Assembly (NCBI GenBank): GCA_037893245.1
Contig: JBAIAA010000407.1
Span: 58,367 to 122,366, forward strand
Origin: Crossaster papposus
Lineage: Eukaryota > Echinodermata > Asteroidea > Velatida > Solasteridae
DNA: 64,000 bases
Reading direction: 5' to 3'
Positions 1 to 12,966 of the stretch are shown here, piece by piece. The notes under the pieces are model-generated. The model saw only the letters and a list, made by a program, of their open reading frames with translations, searched no databases and was not told the origin of the DNA. Positions within the stretch are counted from its first letter, which is position 1, and the number at the start of each line of letters is the position of its first letter. A program made the translations under genes and the position numbers.

Positions 1-374
1 GCCTCAACGTTGTTCGAGAATGAAGAGACACTCACCAGCTCGACATCCGAGCCAAAATATTACCAAATTTCTCACTGGAAAACACCCAAACTGAGAGACT
101 CATGCGTCAGGATACTGGCGGCATAGGCCTATGTGGCAATACACGTGTACATAAATACACATCAGAAAACATGGCTGCGAATGAGGATATTTTTCTCGAC
201 ATATATCTGAGCTGCGAACCTCAATGTTGTTGGAGAATGAAGAGACACTCACCAGCTCGACATCTGAGATAACATATCGCCAAATTTCTCACTGGAAAAA
301 AAACCAAACTGTGAGACTCATGCTTCTAGACACTGGCGACATAAGTCTATGCGGCAATACACGTGTACACGCAT
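1..374 (+). repeat. 217-bp satellite array, block I (runs off left edge)
   Basis: Tandem monomers of about 217 bp, continuing past the window start. Landmarks in order: ATGGCTGCGAATGAGGATAA, then TCGACATATATCTGAGCTGC, the palindrome CAACGTTG, GAGAATGAAGAGACACTC, CCAAATTTCTCACTGG, GAGACTCATGCGTCAGGA, the palindrome ATAGGCCTAT and the palindrome TACACGTGTA. Two main types differ in the middle: type A has the CAGCTCGACATC and GCCAAAATATTGCC region; type B has CACCTCCACATC, CACATCGCCAAAATTC and CCGGAAGAGACC. The block ends at ACACGCAT, where a non-satellite segment begins. Confidence 0.97.
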
Positions 375-679
375 GCAGCTTTACCTTACATACGTACTGT
401 GGACAATCCTTTGTCTTCGTGTAGTTAACACACTTTGACTAAATACTCATTTTTCTCGCTTCCCCAAAACAAATTTACCCTCAAATTTGGATTATGGGCC
501 TCTCAGCTGTCCCTTCTATCTTTTCTATATATAACCCTAACCCGTTTTCCCTCTAGCGCTCTTTTTCGGAAACTGAAAAACGGATTGTGGACGTGTGCAA
601 GTCCACAAACCGTAACCTCTTCCCGCATCGTGTGGACCTATATTGTTCGGAGTTCCACAGTGCGTATGCAAGACTAACT
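375..679. other. 305-bp non-satellite insert inside a monomer
   Basis: Unique sequence interrupts a monomer. The left flank ends ACACGCAT and the right flank resumes CATAAACATAAG, so a 3-bp CAT may be a target duplication (372-374 and 680-682). No terminal inverted repeats and no convincing coding sequence are seen. It is pyrimidine-rich in its middle and has a hairpin at 585-608: TTGTGGAC, 8-nt loop, GTCCACAA, extended by four more pairs after one mismatch. It could be a short interspersed element, a MITE fragment or a spacer between two arrays. Confidence 0.6.
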
Positions 680-1999
680 CATAAACATAAGAAAACATGG
701 CTGCGAATGAGGATAATTTTATGAAATTATATCTGAGATGCGAACCTCAACGTTGTTCGAGAATGAAGAGACACTCGCCAGCTCGACATCTGAGCCAAAA
801 TATTGCCAACTTTCTCACTGAAAAAAACACAAACTGTGAGACTCATGCGTCAGGACACTGGCGGCATAGGCCTATAAGGCAATACACGTGTAAATCCATA
901 CACATAAGAAAACATGGCTGCGAATGAGGACAATTTTCTCGACATATACCTGAGCTGCAAGCCTCAACGTTGTTCGAGAATGAAGAGACACTCACCAGCT
1001 CGACATCCGAGCCAAACTATTGACAAATTTTTCACTGGAAAAAATTCAAACTGAGAGACTCCTGAGTCAGGATACTGGCTGCATAGGCCTATGTGGCAAT
1101 ACACGTGTACATACATACACATCAGAAAACATGGCTGCGAATGAGGATAATGTTCTCGACATGTATCTGAGCTGCGAACCTCAACGTTGTTCGATAATGA
1201 AGGGACACTCACCAGCTCGACATCCGAGCTAAAATATTGCCAAATTTCTCACTGGAAAAAATCCAAACTGAGAGACTCCTGCGTCAGGATACTAGCGGCA
1301 TAGGCCTATGTGGCAATACACGTGTACATACATACACATCAGAAAACATGGCTGCGAATGAGGATAATGTTCTCGACATGTATCTGAGCTGCGAACCTCA
1401 ACGTTGTTCGATAATGAAGGGACACTCACCAGCTCGACATCTGAGCCAAAATATTGCCAAATTTCACACTGGAACAAACCTAAACTGAGAGACTCATGCG
1501 TCAGGACACTGGCGGCATATGCCTATGTGGCAATAAACGTGTACATACAAACACATCAGAAAACATGGCTGCGAATTAGGATATTTTTCTCGACATATAT
1601 CTGAGCTGCGAACCTCAATGTTGTTGGAGAATGAAGAGACATTCACCACCTCCACATCTGAGATAACATATCGCCAAAATTCTCACCGGAAGAGACCAAA
1701 ACGTTGAGACTCATGCGTCAGGACACTGGCGGCATAGGCCTATGCGGCAATACACGTGTACACGCATAAACATAAGAAAACATGGCTGCGAATGAGGATA
1801 ATTTTATGAACTTATATCTGAGCTGCGAACCTCAACGTTGTTCGAGAATGAAGAGACACTCGCCAGCTCGACATCTGAGCCAAAATATTTCCAAATTTCT
1901 CACTGGAAAAAAACCCAAACTGTGAGACTCATTCGTCAGGACACTGGCGGAATAGGCCTATGAGGCAATACACGTGTACATACATACACATAAGAAAAC

Positions 2000-4895
2000 A
2001 TGGCTACGAATGAGGATAACTTTGTCGACATATATCTGAGCTGCGAGCCTCAACGTTGTTCGAGAATGAAGAGACACTTACCAGCTCAACATCCGAGCCA
2101 AACTATTGCCAAATTTCTCACTGGAAAAAATCCAAACTGAGAGACTCCTGAGTCAGGATACTGGCTGCATAGGCCTATGTGGCAATACACGTGTACATAC
2201 ATACACATCAGAAAACATGGCTGCGAATGAGGATAATGTTCTCGACGTGTATCTGAGCTGCAAACCTCAACGTTGTTCGATAATGAAGGGACACTCACCA
2301 GCTCGACATCCGAGCCAAAATATTGACAAATTTCTCACTGGAAAAAATCCAAACTGAGAGACTCCTGCGTCAGGATACTGGCGGCATAGGCCTATGTGGC
2401 AATACACGTGTACATACATACACATCAGAAAACATGGCTGCGAATGAGGATAATGTTCTCGACATGTATTTGAGCTGCGAACCTCAACGTTGTTCGATAA
2501 TGAAGGGACACTCACCAGCTCGACATCTGAGCCAAAATATTGCCAAATTTCACACTGGAACAAACCTAAACTGAGAGACTCATGCGTCAGGACACTGGCG
2601 GCATATGCCTATGTGGCAACGTGTACATACAAACACATCAGAAAACATGACTGCGAATGAGGATATTTTTCTCGACATATATCTGAGCTGCGAACCTCAA
2701 TGTTGTTGGAGAATGAAGAGACATTCACCACCTCCACATCTGAGATAACATATCGCCAAAATTCTCACCGGAAGAGACCAAAACTTTGAGACTCATGCGT
2801 CAGGACACTGGCGGCAAAGGCCTATGCGGCAACACACGTGTACACGCATAAACATAAGAAAACATGTCTGCGAATGAGGATAATTGTATGAACTTATATC
2901 TGAGCTGCGAACCTCAACGTTGTTCGAGAATGAAGAGACACTCGCCAGCTCGACATCTGAGCCAAAATATTTCCAAATTTTTCACTGGAAAAAACCCAAA
3001 CTGTGAGACTCATTCGTCAAGACACTGGCGGCATAGGCCTATAAGGCAATACACGTGTACATCCATACACATAAGAAAACATGGCTGCGAATGAGGACAA
3101 TTTTCTCGACATATATCTGAGCTGCGCGCCTCAACGTTGTTCGAGGATGAAGAGACACTCACCAGCTCGACATCCGAGCCAAAATATTACCAAATTTCTC
3201 ACTGGAAAACACCCAAACTGAGTGACTCATGCGTCAGGATACTGGCGGCATAGGCATATGTGGCAATACACGTGTACATACATACACATCAGAAAACATG
3301 GCGGCAAATGAGGATAATGTTCTCGACATAAATCTGAGCTGCGAGCCTCAACGTTGTTCGAGAATGAAGAGACACTCACCACCTCCCCATCTGAGCTAAC
3401 ACATCGCAAAAATTGTCACCGGAAGAGACCAAAACTTTGAGACTCATGCGTCAGGACACTGGCGGCAAAGGCCTATGAGGCAATACACGTGTACATACAT
3501 ACACATAAGAAAACATGGCTACGAATGAGGATAACTTTGTCGACATATATCTGAGCTGCGAGCCTCAACGTTGTTCGAGAATGAAGAGACACTTACCAGC
3601 TCAACATCCGAGACAAACTATTGCCAAATTTCTCACTGGAAAAAATCCAAACTGAGAGACTCCTGAGACAGGATACTGGCTGCATAGGCCTATGTGGCAA
3701 TACACGTGTACATACATACACATCAGAAAACATGGCTGCGAATGAGGATAATGTTCTCGACGTGTATCTGAGCTGCAAACCTCAACGTTGTTCGATAATG
3801 AAGGGACACTCACCAGCTCGACATCCGAGCCAAAATATTGCCAAATTTCTCACTGGAAAAAATCCAAACTGAGAGACTCCTGCGTCAGGATACTGGCGGC
3901 ATAGGCCTATGTGGCAATACACGTGTACATACATACACATCAGAAAACATGGCTGCGAATGAGGATAATGTTCTCGACATGTATTTGAGCTGCGAACCTC
4001 AACGTTGTTCGATAATGAAGGGACACTCACCAGCTCGACATCTGAGCCAAAATATTGCCAAATTTCACACTGGAACAAACCTAAACTGAGAGACTCATGC
4101 GTCAGGACACTGGCGGCATATGCCTATGTGGCAATACACGTGTACATACAAACACATCAGAAAACATGACTGCGAATGAGGATATTTTTCTCGACATATA
4201 TCTGAGCTGCGAACCTCAATGTTGTTGGAGAATGAAGAGACATTCACCACCTCCACATCTGAGATAACATATCGCCAAAATTCTCACCGGAAGAGACCAA
4301 AACTTTGAGACTCATGCGTCAGGACACTGGCGGCAAAGGCCTATGCGGCAATACACGTGTACACGCATAAACATAAGAAAACATGTCTGCGAATGAGGAT
4401 AATTGTATGAACTTATATCTGAGCTGCGAACCTCAACGTTGTTCGAGAATGAAGAGACACTCGCCAGCTCGACATCTGAGCCAAAATATTTCCAAATTTC
4501 TCACTGGAAAAAACCCAAACTGTGAGACTCATTCGTCAGGACACTGGCGGCATAGGCCTATAAGGCAATACACGTGTACATCCATACACATAAGAAAACA
4601 TGGCTGCGAATGAGGACAATTTTCTCGACATATATCTGAGCTGCGAGCCTCAACGTGGTTCGAGGATGAAGAGACACTCACCAGCTCGACATCCGAGCCA
4701 AAATATTACCAAATTTCTCACTGGAAAACACCCAAACTGAGAGACTCATGCGTCAGGATACTGGCGGCATAGGCATATGTGGCAATACACGTGTACATAC
4801 ATACACATCAGAAAACATGGCTGCGAATGAGGATAATGTTCTCGACATATATCTGAGCTGCGAGCCTCAACGTTGTTCGAGAATGAAGAGACACT
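2000..4895 (+). repeat. Higher-order duplication, 7 monomers (period ~1515-1519)
   Basis: About 2000-3375 recurs at about 3515-4895 with shared variants: ATGGCTACGAATGAG, the CACTTACCAGCTCAACATCC segment, CTCGACGTGTATCTGAG and CATGTCTGCGAATGAGG. The offset is 1515 bp before position ~2617 and 1519 bp after it, because the first copy lacks 4 bp (GGCAACGTGTAC versus GGCAATACACGTGTAC). This shows block-wise amplification above the monomer level. Confidence 0.85.
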
Positions 4896-7459
4896 CACCA
4901 GCTCGACATCCGAGCCAAAATATTGCCAAATTTCTCACTGGAAAAACAAACAAACTGAGAGAATCATGCTTCAGGATACTGGCGGCATAGGCCTATGTGG
5001 CAATACACGTGTACATACATACACATCAGAAAACATGGCTGCGAATGAGAATAATGTTCTCAACATATATCTGAGCTGCGAACCTCAACGTTGTTCGAGA
5101 ATGAATAGACACTCACCACCTCCACATCTGAGCTAACACATCGCCAAAATTCTCACCGGAAGAGACCAAAACTTTGAGACTCATGCGTCAGGACACTGGC
5201 GGCAAAGGCCTATGAGGCAATACACGTGTACATACATACATATCAGAACACATGGCTGCGAATGAGGATAATTTTCTCGACTTATATCTGAGCTGCGAAC
5301 CTCAACGTTGTTGGAGAATGAAGAGACATTCACCAGCTCGACATCCGAGCCAAAATATTGCCAAATTTCTCACTGGAAAAACAAACAAACTGCGAGACTC
5401 ATGCGTCAGGATACTGGCGGCATAGGCTTATGTGGCAATACACGTTTACATACATACACATCAGAAAACATGGCTGCGAATGAGGATAATGTTCTCAACA
5501 TATATCTGAGCTGCGAACCTCAACGTTGTTCGAGAATGAAGAGACATTCACCACCTCCACATCTGAGCTAACACATCGCCAAAATTCTCACCGGAAGAGA
5601 CCAAAACTTTGAGACGCATGCGTCAGGACACTGGCGGCATAGGCCTATGAGGCAATACACGTGTACATACATACACATAAGAAAACATGGCTACGAATGA
5701 GGATAACTTTGTCGACATATATCTGAGCTGCGAGCCTCAACGTTGTTCGACAATGAAGGGACACTCACCAGCTCGACATCTGAGCCAAAATATTGCCAAA
5801 TTTCACACTGGAACAAACCTAAGCTGAGAGACTCTTGCGTCAGGACACTGGCGGCATATGCCTATGTGGCAATACACGTGTACATGCAAATACACATCAG
5901 AAAACATGGCTGCGAATGAGGATATTTTTCTCGACATATATCTGAGCTGCGAACCTCAATGTTGTTGGAAAATGAAGAGACATTCACCACCTCCACATCT
6001 GAGATAACATATCGCCAAAATTCTCACCGGAAGAGAGCAAAACTTTGAGACTCATGCGTCAGGACACTGGCGGCATAGGCCTATGCGGCAATACACGTGT
6101 ACACGCATAAACATAAGAAAACATGGCTGCGAATGAGGATAATTTTATGAACTTATATCTGAGCTGCGAACCTCAACGTTGTTCGAGAATGAAGAGACAC
6201 TCGCCAGCTCGACATCTGAGCCAAAATATTTCCAAATTTCTCACTGGAAAAAACCCAAACTGTGAGACTCATTCGTCAGGACACTGGCGGCATAGGCCTA
6301 TGAGGCAATACACGTGTACATCCATACACATAAGAAAACATAGCTGCGAATGAGGACAATTTTCTCGAAATATATCTGAGCTGCGAGCCTCAACGTTGTT
6401 CGAGAATGAAGAGACACTCACCAGCTCGAAATCCGAGCCAAAATATTTCCAAATTTCTCAATGGAAAAACAAATAAACTGAGAGACTCATGCGTCAGGAT
6501 ACTGGCGGCATAGGCCTATGTGGCAATACACGTGTACATATATACACATCAAAAACATGGCTGCCATTGAGGATAATGTTCTCAACATATATCTGAGCTG
6601 CGAACCTCAACGTTGTTCGAGAATGAAGAGACACTCGCCAGCTCGACATCTGAGCCAAAATATTTCCAAATTTCTCACTGGAAAAAACCCAAACTGTGAG
6701 ACTCATTCGTCAGGACACTGGCGGCATAGGCCTATGAGGCAATACACGTGTACATCCATACACATAAGAAAACATGGCTGCGAATGAGGACAATTTTCTC
6801 GACATATATCTGAGCTGCGAGCCTCAACGTTGTTCGAGAATGAAGAGACACTCACCAGCTCGAAATCCGAGCCAAAATATTTCCAAATTTCTCAATGGAA
6901 AAACAAATAAACTGAGAGACTCATGCGTCAGGATACTGGCGGCATAGGCCTATGTGGCAATACACGTGTACATATATACACATCAAAAACATGGCTGCCA
7001 TTGAGGATAATGTTCTCAACATATATCTGAGCTGCGAACCTCAACGTTGTTCGAGAATGAAGAGACACTCACCAGCTCGACATCCGAGCCAAAATATTGC
7101 CAAATTTCTCACTGGAAAAAATCCAAACTGAGAGACTCCTGCGTCAGGATACTGGCGGCATAGGCCTATGTGGCAATACACGTGTACATACATACACATC
7201 AGAAAACATGGCTGCCAATGAGGATAATGTTATCGACATGTATCTGAGCTGCGAACCTCAACGTTGTTCGATAACGAAGGGACACTCACCAGCTCGACAT
7301 CTGAGCCAAAATATTGCCAAATTTCACACTGAAACAAACCTAAACTGAGAGACTCATGCGTCAGGACACTGGCGGCATATGCCTATGTGGCAATACACGT
7401 GTACATACAAACACATCAGAAAACATGGCTGCGAATGAGGATATTTTTTTCGACATATA

Positions 7460-10400
7460 TCTGAGCTGCGAACCTCAATGTTGTTGGAGAATGAAGAGAC
7501 ATTCACCACCTCCACATCTGAGATAACATATCGCCAAAATTCTCACCGGAAGAGACCAACACTTTGAGACTCATGCGTCAGGACACTGGCGGCATAGGCC
7601 TATGCGGCAATACACGTGTACACGCATAAACATAAGAAAACATGGCTGCGAATGAGGATAATTTTATGAACTTATATCTGAGCTGCGAACCTCAACGTTG
7701 TTCGAGAATGAAGAGACACTCGCCAGCTCGACATCTGAGCCTCAATATTTTCAAATTTCTCACTGGAAAAAAAACAAACTGTGAGACTCATTCGTCAGGA
7801 CACTGGCGGCATAGGTCTATGAGGCAATACACGTGTACATCCATACACATAAGAAAACATGGCTGCGAATGAGGACAATTCTTTCGACATATATCTGAGC
7901 TGCGAGCCTCAACGTTGTTCGAGAATGAAGAGACACTCACCAGCTCGACATCCGAGCCAAAATATTGCCAAATTTCTCACTGGAAAAACAAACAAACTCT
8001 GAGACCCATGAGTCAGGACACTGGCAGCATAGGCCTATGCGGTAATACACGTGTACATACATACACGTAAGAAAACATGGATGCGAATGAGGATAATATT
8101 CTCGACATATATCTGAGCTGCGAGCCTCAACGTTGTTCGAGAATGAAGAGACACTCACCAGCTCGACATCCGAGCCAAAATATTGCCAAATTTCTCACTG
8201 GAAAAACAAACAAACTCTGAGACCCATGAGTCAGGACACTGGCGGCATAGGCATATGCGGCAATACACGTGTACACGCATAAACATAAGAAAACATGGCT
8301 GCGAATGAGGATAATTTATGAACTTATATCTGAGCTGCGAACCTCAAGGTTGTTCGAGAATGAAGAGACACTCGCCAGCTCGACATCTGAGCCTCAATAT
8401 TTTCAAATTTCTCACTGGAAAAAAACCAAACTGTGAGACTCATTCGTCAGGACACTGGCGGCATAGGTCTATGAGGCAATACACGTGTACATCCATACAC
8501 ATAAGAAAACATGGCTGCAAATGAGGACAATTTTTTCGACATATATCTGAGCTGCGAACCTCAACGTTGTTCGAGAATGAAGAGACACTCGCCAGCTCGA
8601 CATCTGAGCCAAAATATTTCCAAATTTCTCTCTGGAAAAAAACCAAACTGTGAGACTCATTCGTCAGGACACTGGCGGCATAGGCCTATGAGGCAATACA
8701 CGTGTACATCCATACACATAAGAAAACATGGCTGCGAATGAGGACAATTTTCTCGACATATATCTGAGCTGCGAGCCTCAACGTTGTTCGAGAATGAAGA
8801 GTCACTCACCAGCTCGACATCCGAGCCAAATTATTGCAAAATTATTGTCAAATTTTTCGCTGGAAAAACAAACAAACTGAGAGACTCATGCTTCAGGATA
8901 CTGGCGGCAAAGGCCTATGAGTCAATACACGTGTACATACATACATATCAGAACACATTGCTGCGAATGAGGATAATTGTCTCGACTTATATCTGAGCTG
9001 CGAACCTCAACGTTGTTGGAGAATGAAGAGACACTCACCAGCTCGACATCCGAGCCAAAACATTGCCAAATTTCTCACGGGAACAAACCTAAACTGAGAG
9101 ACTCATGCGTCAGGACACTGGCGGCATATGCCTATGTGGCAATACACGTGTACATACAAACACATCAGAAAACATGGCTGCGAATGAGGATATTTTTCTC
9201 GACATATATCTGAGCTGCGAACCTCAATGTTGTTGGAGAATGAAGAGACATTCATCACCTCCACATCTGAGCTAACATATCGCCAAAATTATCACCGGAA
9301 GAGACCAAAACTTTGAGACTCATGCGTCAGGACACTGGCAGCATAGGCATATGCGGCAATACACGTGTACACGCATAAACATAAGAAAACATGGCTGCGA
9401 ATGAGGATAATTTTATGAACTTATATCTGAGCTGCGAACCTCAACGTTGTTCGAGAATGAAGAGACACTCGCCAGCTCGAAATTCGAGCCAAAATATTTC
9501 CAAATTTCTCACTGAAAAAACAAATAAACTGAGAGACTCATGCGTCAGGATACTGGCGGCATAGGCCTATGTGGCAATACACGTGTACATATATACACAT
9601 CAAAAACATGGCTGCCATTGAGGATAATGTTCTCAACATATATCTGAGCTGCGAACCTCGACGTTGTTCGAGAATGAAGAGACATTCACCACCTCCACAT
9701 CTAAGCTAACACATCGCCAAAATTCTCACCGGAAGAGACCAAAACTTTGAGACTCATGCGTCAGGACACTGGCGGCAAAGGCCTATGAGTCAATACACGT
9801 GTACATACATACATATCAGAACACATGGCTGCGAATGAGGAGAATTTTCTCGACTTATATGAGCTGCGAACCTCAACGTTGTGGGAGAATGAAGAGACAC
9901 TCACCAGCTCGACATCTGAGCCAAAATATTGCAAAATTTCCCACGGAAAAAAAAAAAATGAGAGACTCATGCTGCAGGATACTGGCGGCATAGGCCTATG
10001 TGGCAATACACGTGTACATACATACACATCAGAAAACATGTCTGCGAATGAGGATAATGTTCTCGACATATATCTGAGCTGCGAGCCTCAACGTTGTTCG
10101 AGAATGAAGAGACACTCACCAGCTCGACATCCGAGCCAAAATATTGCCAAATTTCTCACTGGAAAAAAAAAAAACTGTGAGACTCATGCTTCTGGACACT
10201 GGCGACATAAGCCTATGCGGCAATACACGTGTACATATATACACATCAAAAACATGGCTGCCATTGAGGATAATGTTCTCAACATATATCTGAGCTGCGA
10301 ACCTCGACGTTGTTCGAGAATGAAGAGACATTCACCACCTCCACATCTAAGCTAACACATCGCCAAAATTCTCACCGGAAGAGACCAAAACTTTGAGACT

Positions 10401-12966
10401 CATGCGTCAGGACACTGGCGGCAAAGGCCTACGAGTCAATACACGTGTACATACATACATATCAGAACACATGGCTGCGAATGAGGATAATTTTCTCGAC
10501 TTATATGAGCTGCGAACCTCAACGTTGTGGGAGAATGAAGAGACACTCACCAGCTCGACATCTGAGCCAAAATATTGCAAAATTTCCCACGGAAAAAAAA
10601 AAAAATGAGAGACTCATGCTGCAGGATACTGGCGGCATAGGCCTATGTGGCAATACACGTGTACATACATACACATCAGAAAACATGTCTGCGAATGAGG
10701 ATAATGTTCTCGACATATAACTGAGCTGCGAGCCTCAACGTTGTTCGAGAATGAAGAGACACTCACCAGCTCGACATCCGAGCCAAAATATTGCCAAATT
10801 TCTCACTGGAAAAAAAACAAACTGTGAGACTCATGCTTCTGGACACTGGCGACATAAGCCTATGCGGCAATACACGTGTACACGCATAAACATAAGAAAA
10901 CATGGCTGCGAATGAGGACAATTTTGTCGACATATATCTGAGCTGCGAGCCTCAACGTTGTTCGAGAATGAAGAGTCACTCACCAGCTCGACATCCGAGC
11001 CAAATTATTGCCAAATTATTGCCAAATTTCTCGCTGGAAAAACAAACAAACAGAGACTCATGCTTCAGGATACTGGCGGCATAGGCCTATGTGGCAATAC
11101 ACGTGTACATACATACACATCAGAAAACATGGCTGCGAATGGGGATAATGTTCTCGACATGTATCTGAGCTGCGAACCTCAATGTTGTTGGAGAATGAAG
11201 AGACATTCACCACCTCCACATCTGAGATAACATATCGCCAAAATTCTCACCGGAAGAGACCAACACTTTGAGACTCATGCGTCAGGACACTGGCGGCATA
11301 GGCCTATGCGGCAATACACGTGTACACGCATAAACATAAGAAAACATGGCTGCGAATGAGGATAATTTTATGAACTTATATCTGAGCTGCGAACCTCAAC
11401 GTTGTTCGAGAATGAAGAGACACTCGCCAGCTCGACATCTGAGCCTCAATATTTTCAAATTTCTCACTGGAAAAAAAACAAACTGTGAGACTCATTCGTC
11501 AGGACACTGGCGGCATAGGTCTATGAGGCAATACACGTGTACATCCATACACATAAGAAAACATGGCTGCGAATGAGGACAATTCTTTCGACATATATCT
11601 GAGCTGCGAGCCTCAACGTTGTTCGAGAATGAAGAGACACTCACCAGCTCGACATCCGAGCCAAAATATTGCCAAATTTCTCACTGGAAAAACAAACAAA
11701 CTCTGAGACCCATGAGTCAGGACACTGGCGGCATAGGCCTATGCGGTAATACACGTGTACATACATACACGTAAGAAAACATGGATGCGAATGAGGATAA
11801 TATTCTCGACATATATCTGAGCTGCGAGCCTCAACGTTGTTCGAGAATGAAGAGACACTCACCAGCTCGACATCCGAGCCAAAATATTGCCAAATTTCTC
11901 ACTGGAAAAACAAACAAACTCTGAGACCCATGAGTCAGGACACTGGCGGCATAGGCATATGCGGCAATACACGTGTACATCCATACACATAAGAAAACAT
12001 GGCTGCGAATGAGGACAATTTTTTCGACATATATCTGAGCTGCGAACCTCAACGTTGTTCGAGAATGAAGAGACACTCGCCAGCTCGACATCTGAGCCAA
12101 AATATTTCCAAATTTCTCTCTGGAAAAAAACCAAACTGTGAGACTCATTCGTCAGGACACTGGCGGCATAGGCCTATGAGGCAATACACGTGTACATCCA
12201 TACACATAAGAAAACATGGCTGCGAATGAGGACAATTTTCTCGACATATATCTGAGCTGCGAGCCTCAACGTTGTTCGAGAATGAAGAGTCACTCACCAG
12301 CTCGACATCCGAGCCAAATTATTGCAAAATTATTGTCAAATTTTTCGCTGGAAAAACAAACAAACTGAGAGACTCATGCTTCAGGATACTGGCGGCAAAG
12401 GCCTATGAGTCAATACACGTGTACATACATACATATCAGAACACATTGCTGCGAATGAGGATAATTGTCTCGACTTATATCTGAGCTGCGAACCTCAACG
12501 TTGTTGGAGAATGAAGAGACACTCACCAGCTCGACATCCGAGCCAAAACATTGCCAAATTTCTCACGGGAACAAACCTAAACTGAGAGACTCATGCGTCA
12601 GGACACTGGCGGCATATGCCTATGTGGCAATACACGTGTACATACAAACACATCAGAAAACATGGCTGCGAATGAGGATATTTTTCTCGACATATATCTG
12701 AGCTGCGAACCTCAATGTTGTTGGAGAATGAAGAGACATTCATCACCTCCACATCTGAGCTAACATATCGCCAAAATTATCACCGGAAGAGACCAAAACT
12801 TTGAGACTCATGCGTCAGGACACTGGCAGCATAGGCATATGCGGCAATACACGTGTACACGCATAAACATAAGAAAACATGGCTGCGAATGAGGATAATT
12901 TTATGAACTTATATCTGAGCTGCGAACCTCAACGTTGTTCGAGAATGAAGAGACACTCGCCAGCTC
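7460..12966 (+). repeat. Higher-order duplication of ~2 kb, offset 3704 then 3488 bp
   Basis: About 7460-9478 recurs at about 11164-12966. Shared private variants include GAGCCTCAATATTTTCAAAT, CATGAGTCAGGACACTGG, CATGGATGCGAATGAGG and GCAAAATTATTGTC. The offset falls from 3704 to 3488 bp because the second copy lacks one monomer (the one near 8280-8500). Between the copies a 3-monomer block at about 9591-10165 recurs at 10237-10810 (offset 646), marked by GTTGTGGGAGAATG and long A runs. Confidence 0.85.
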
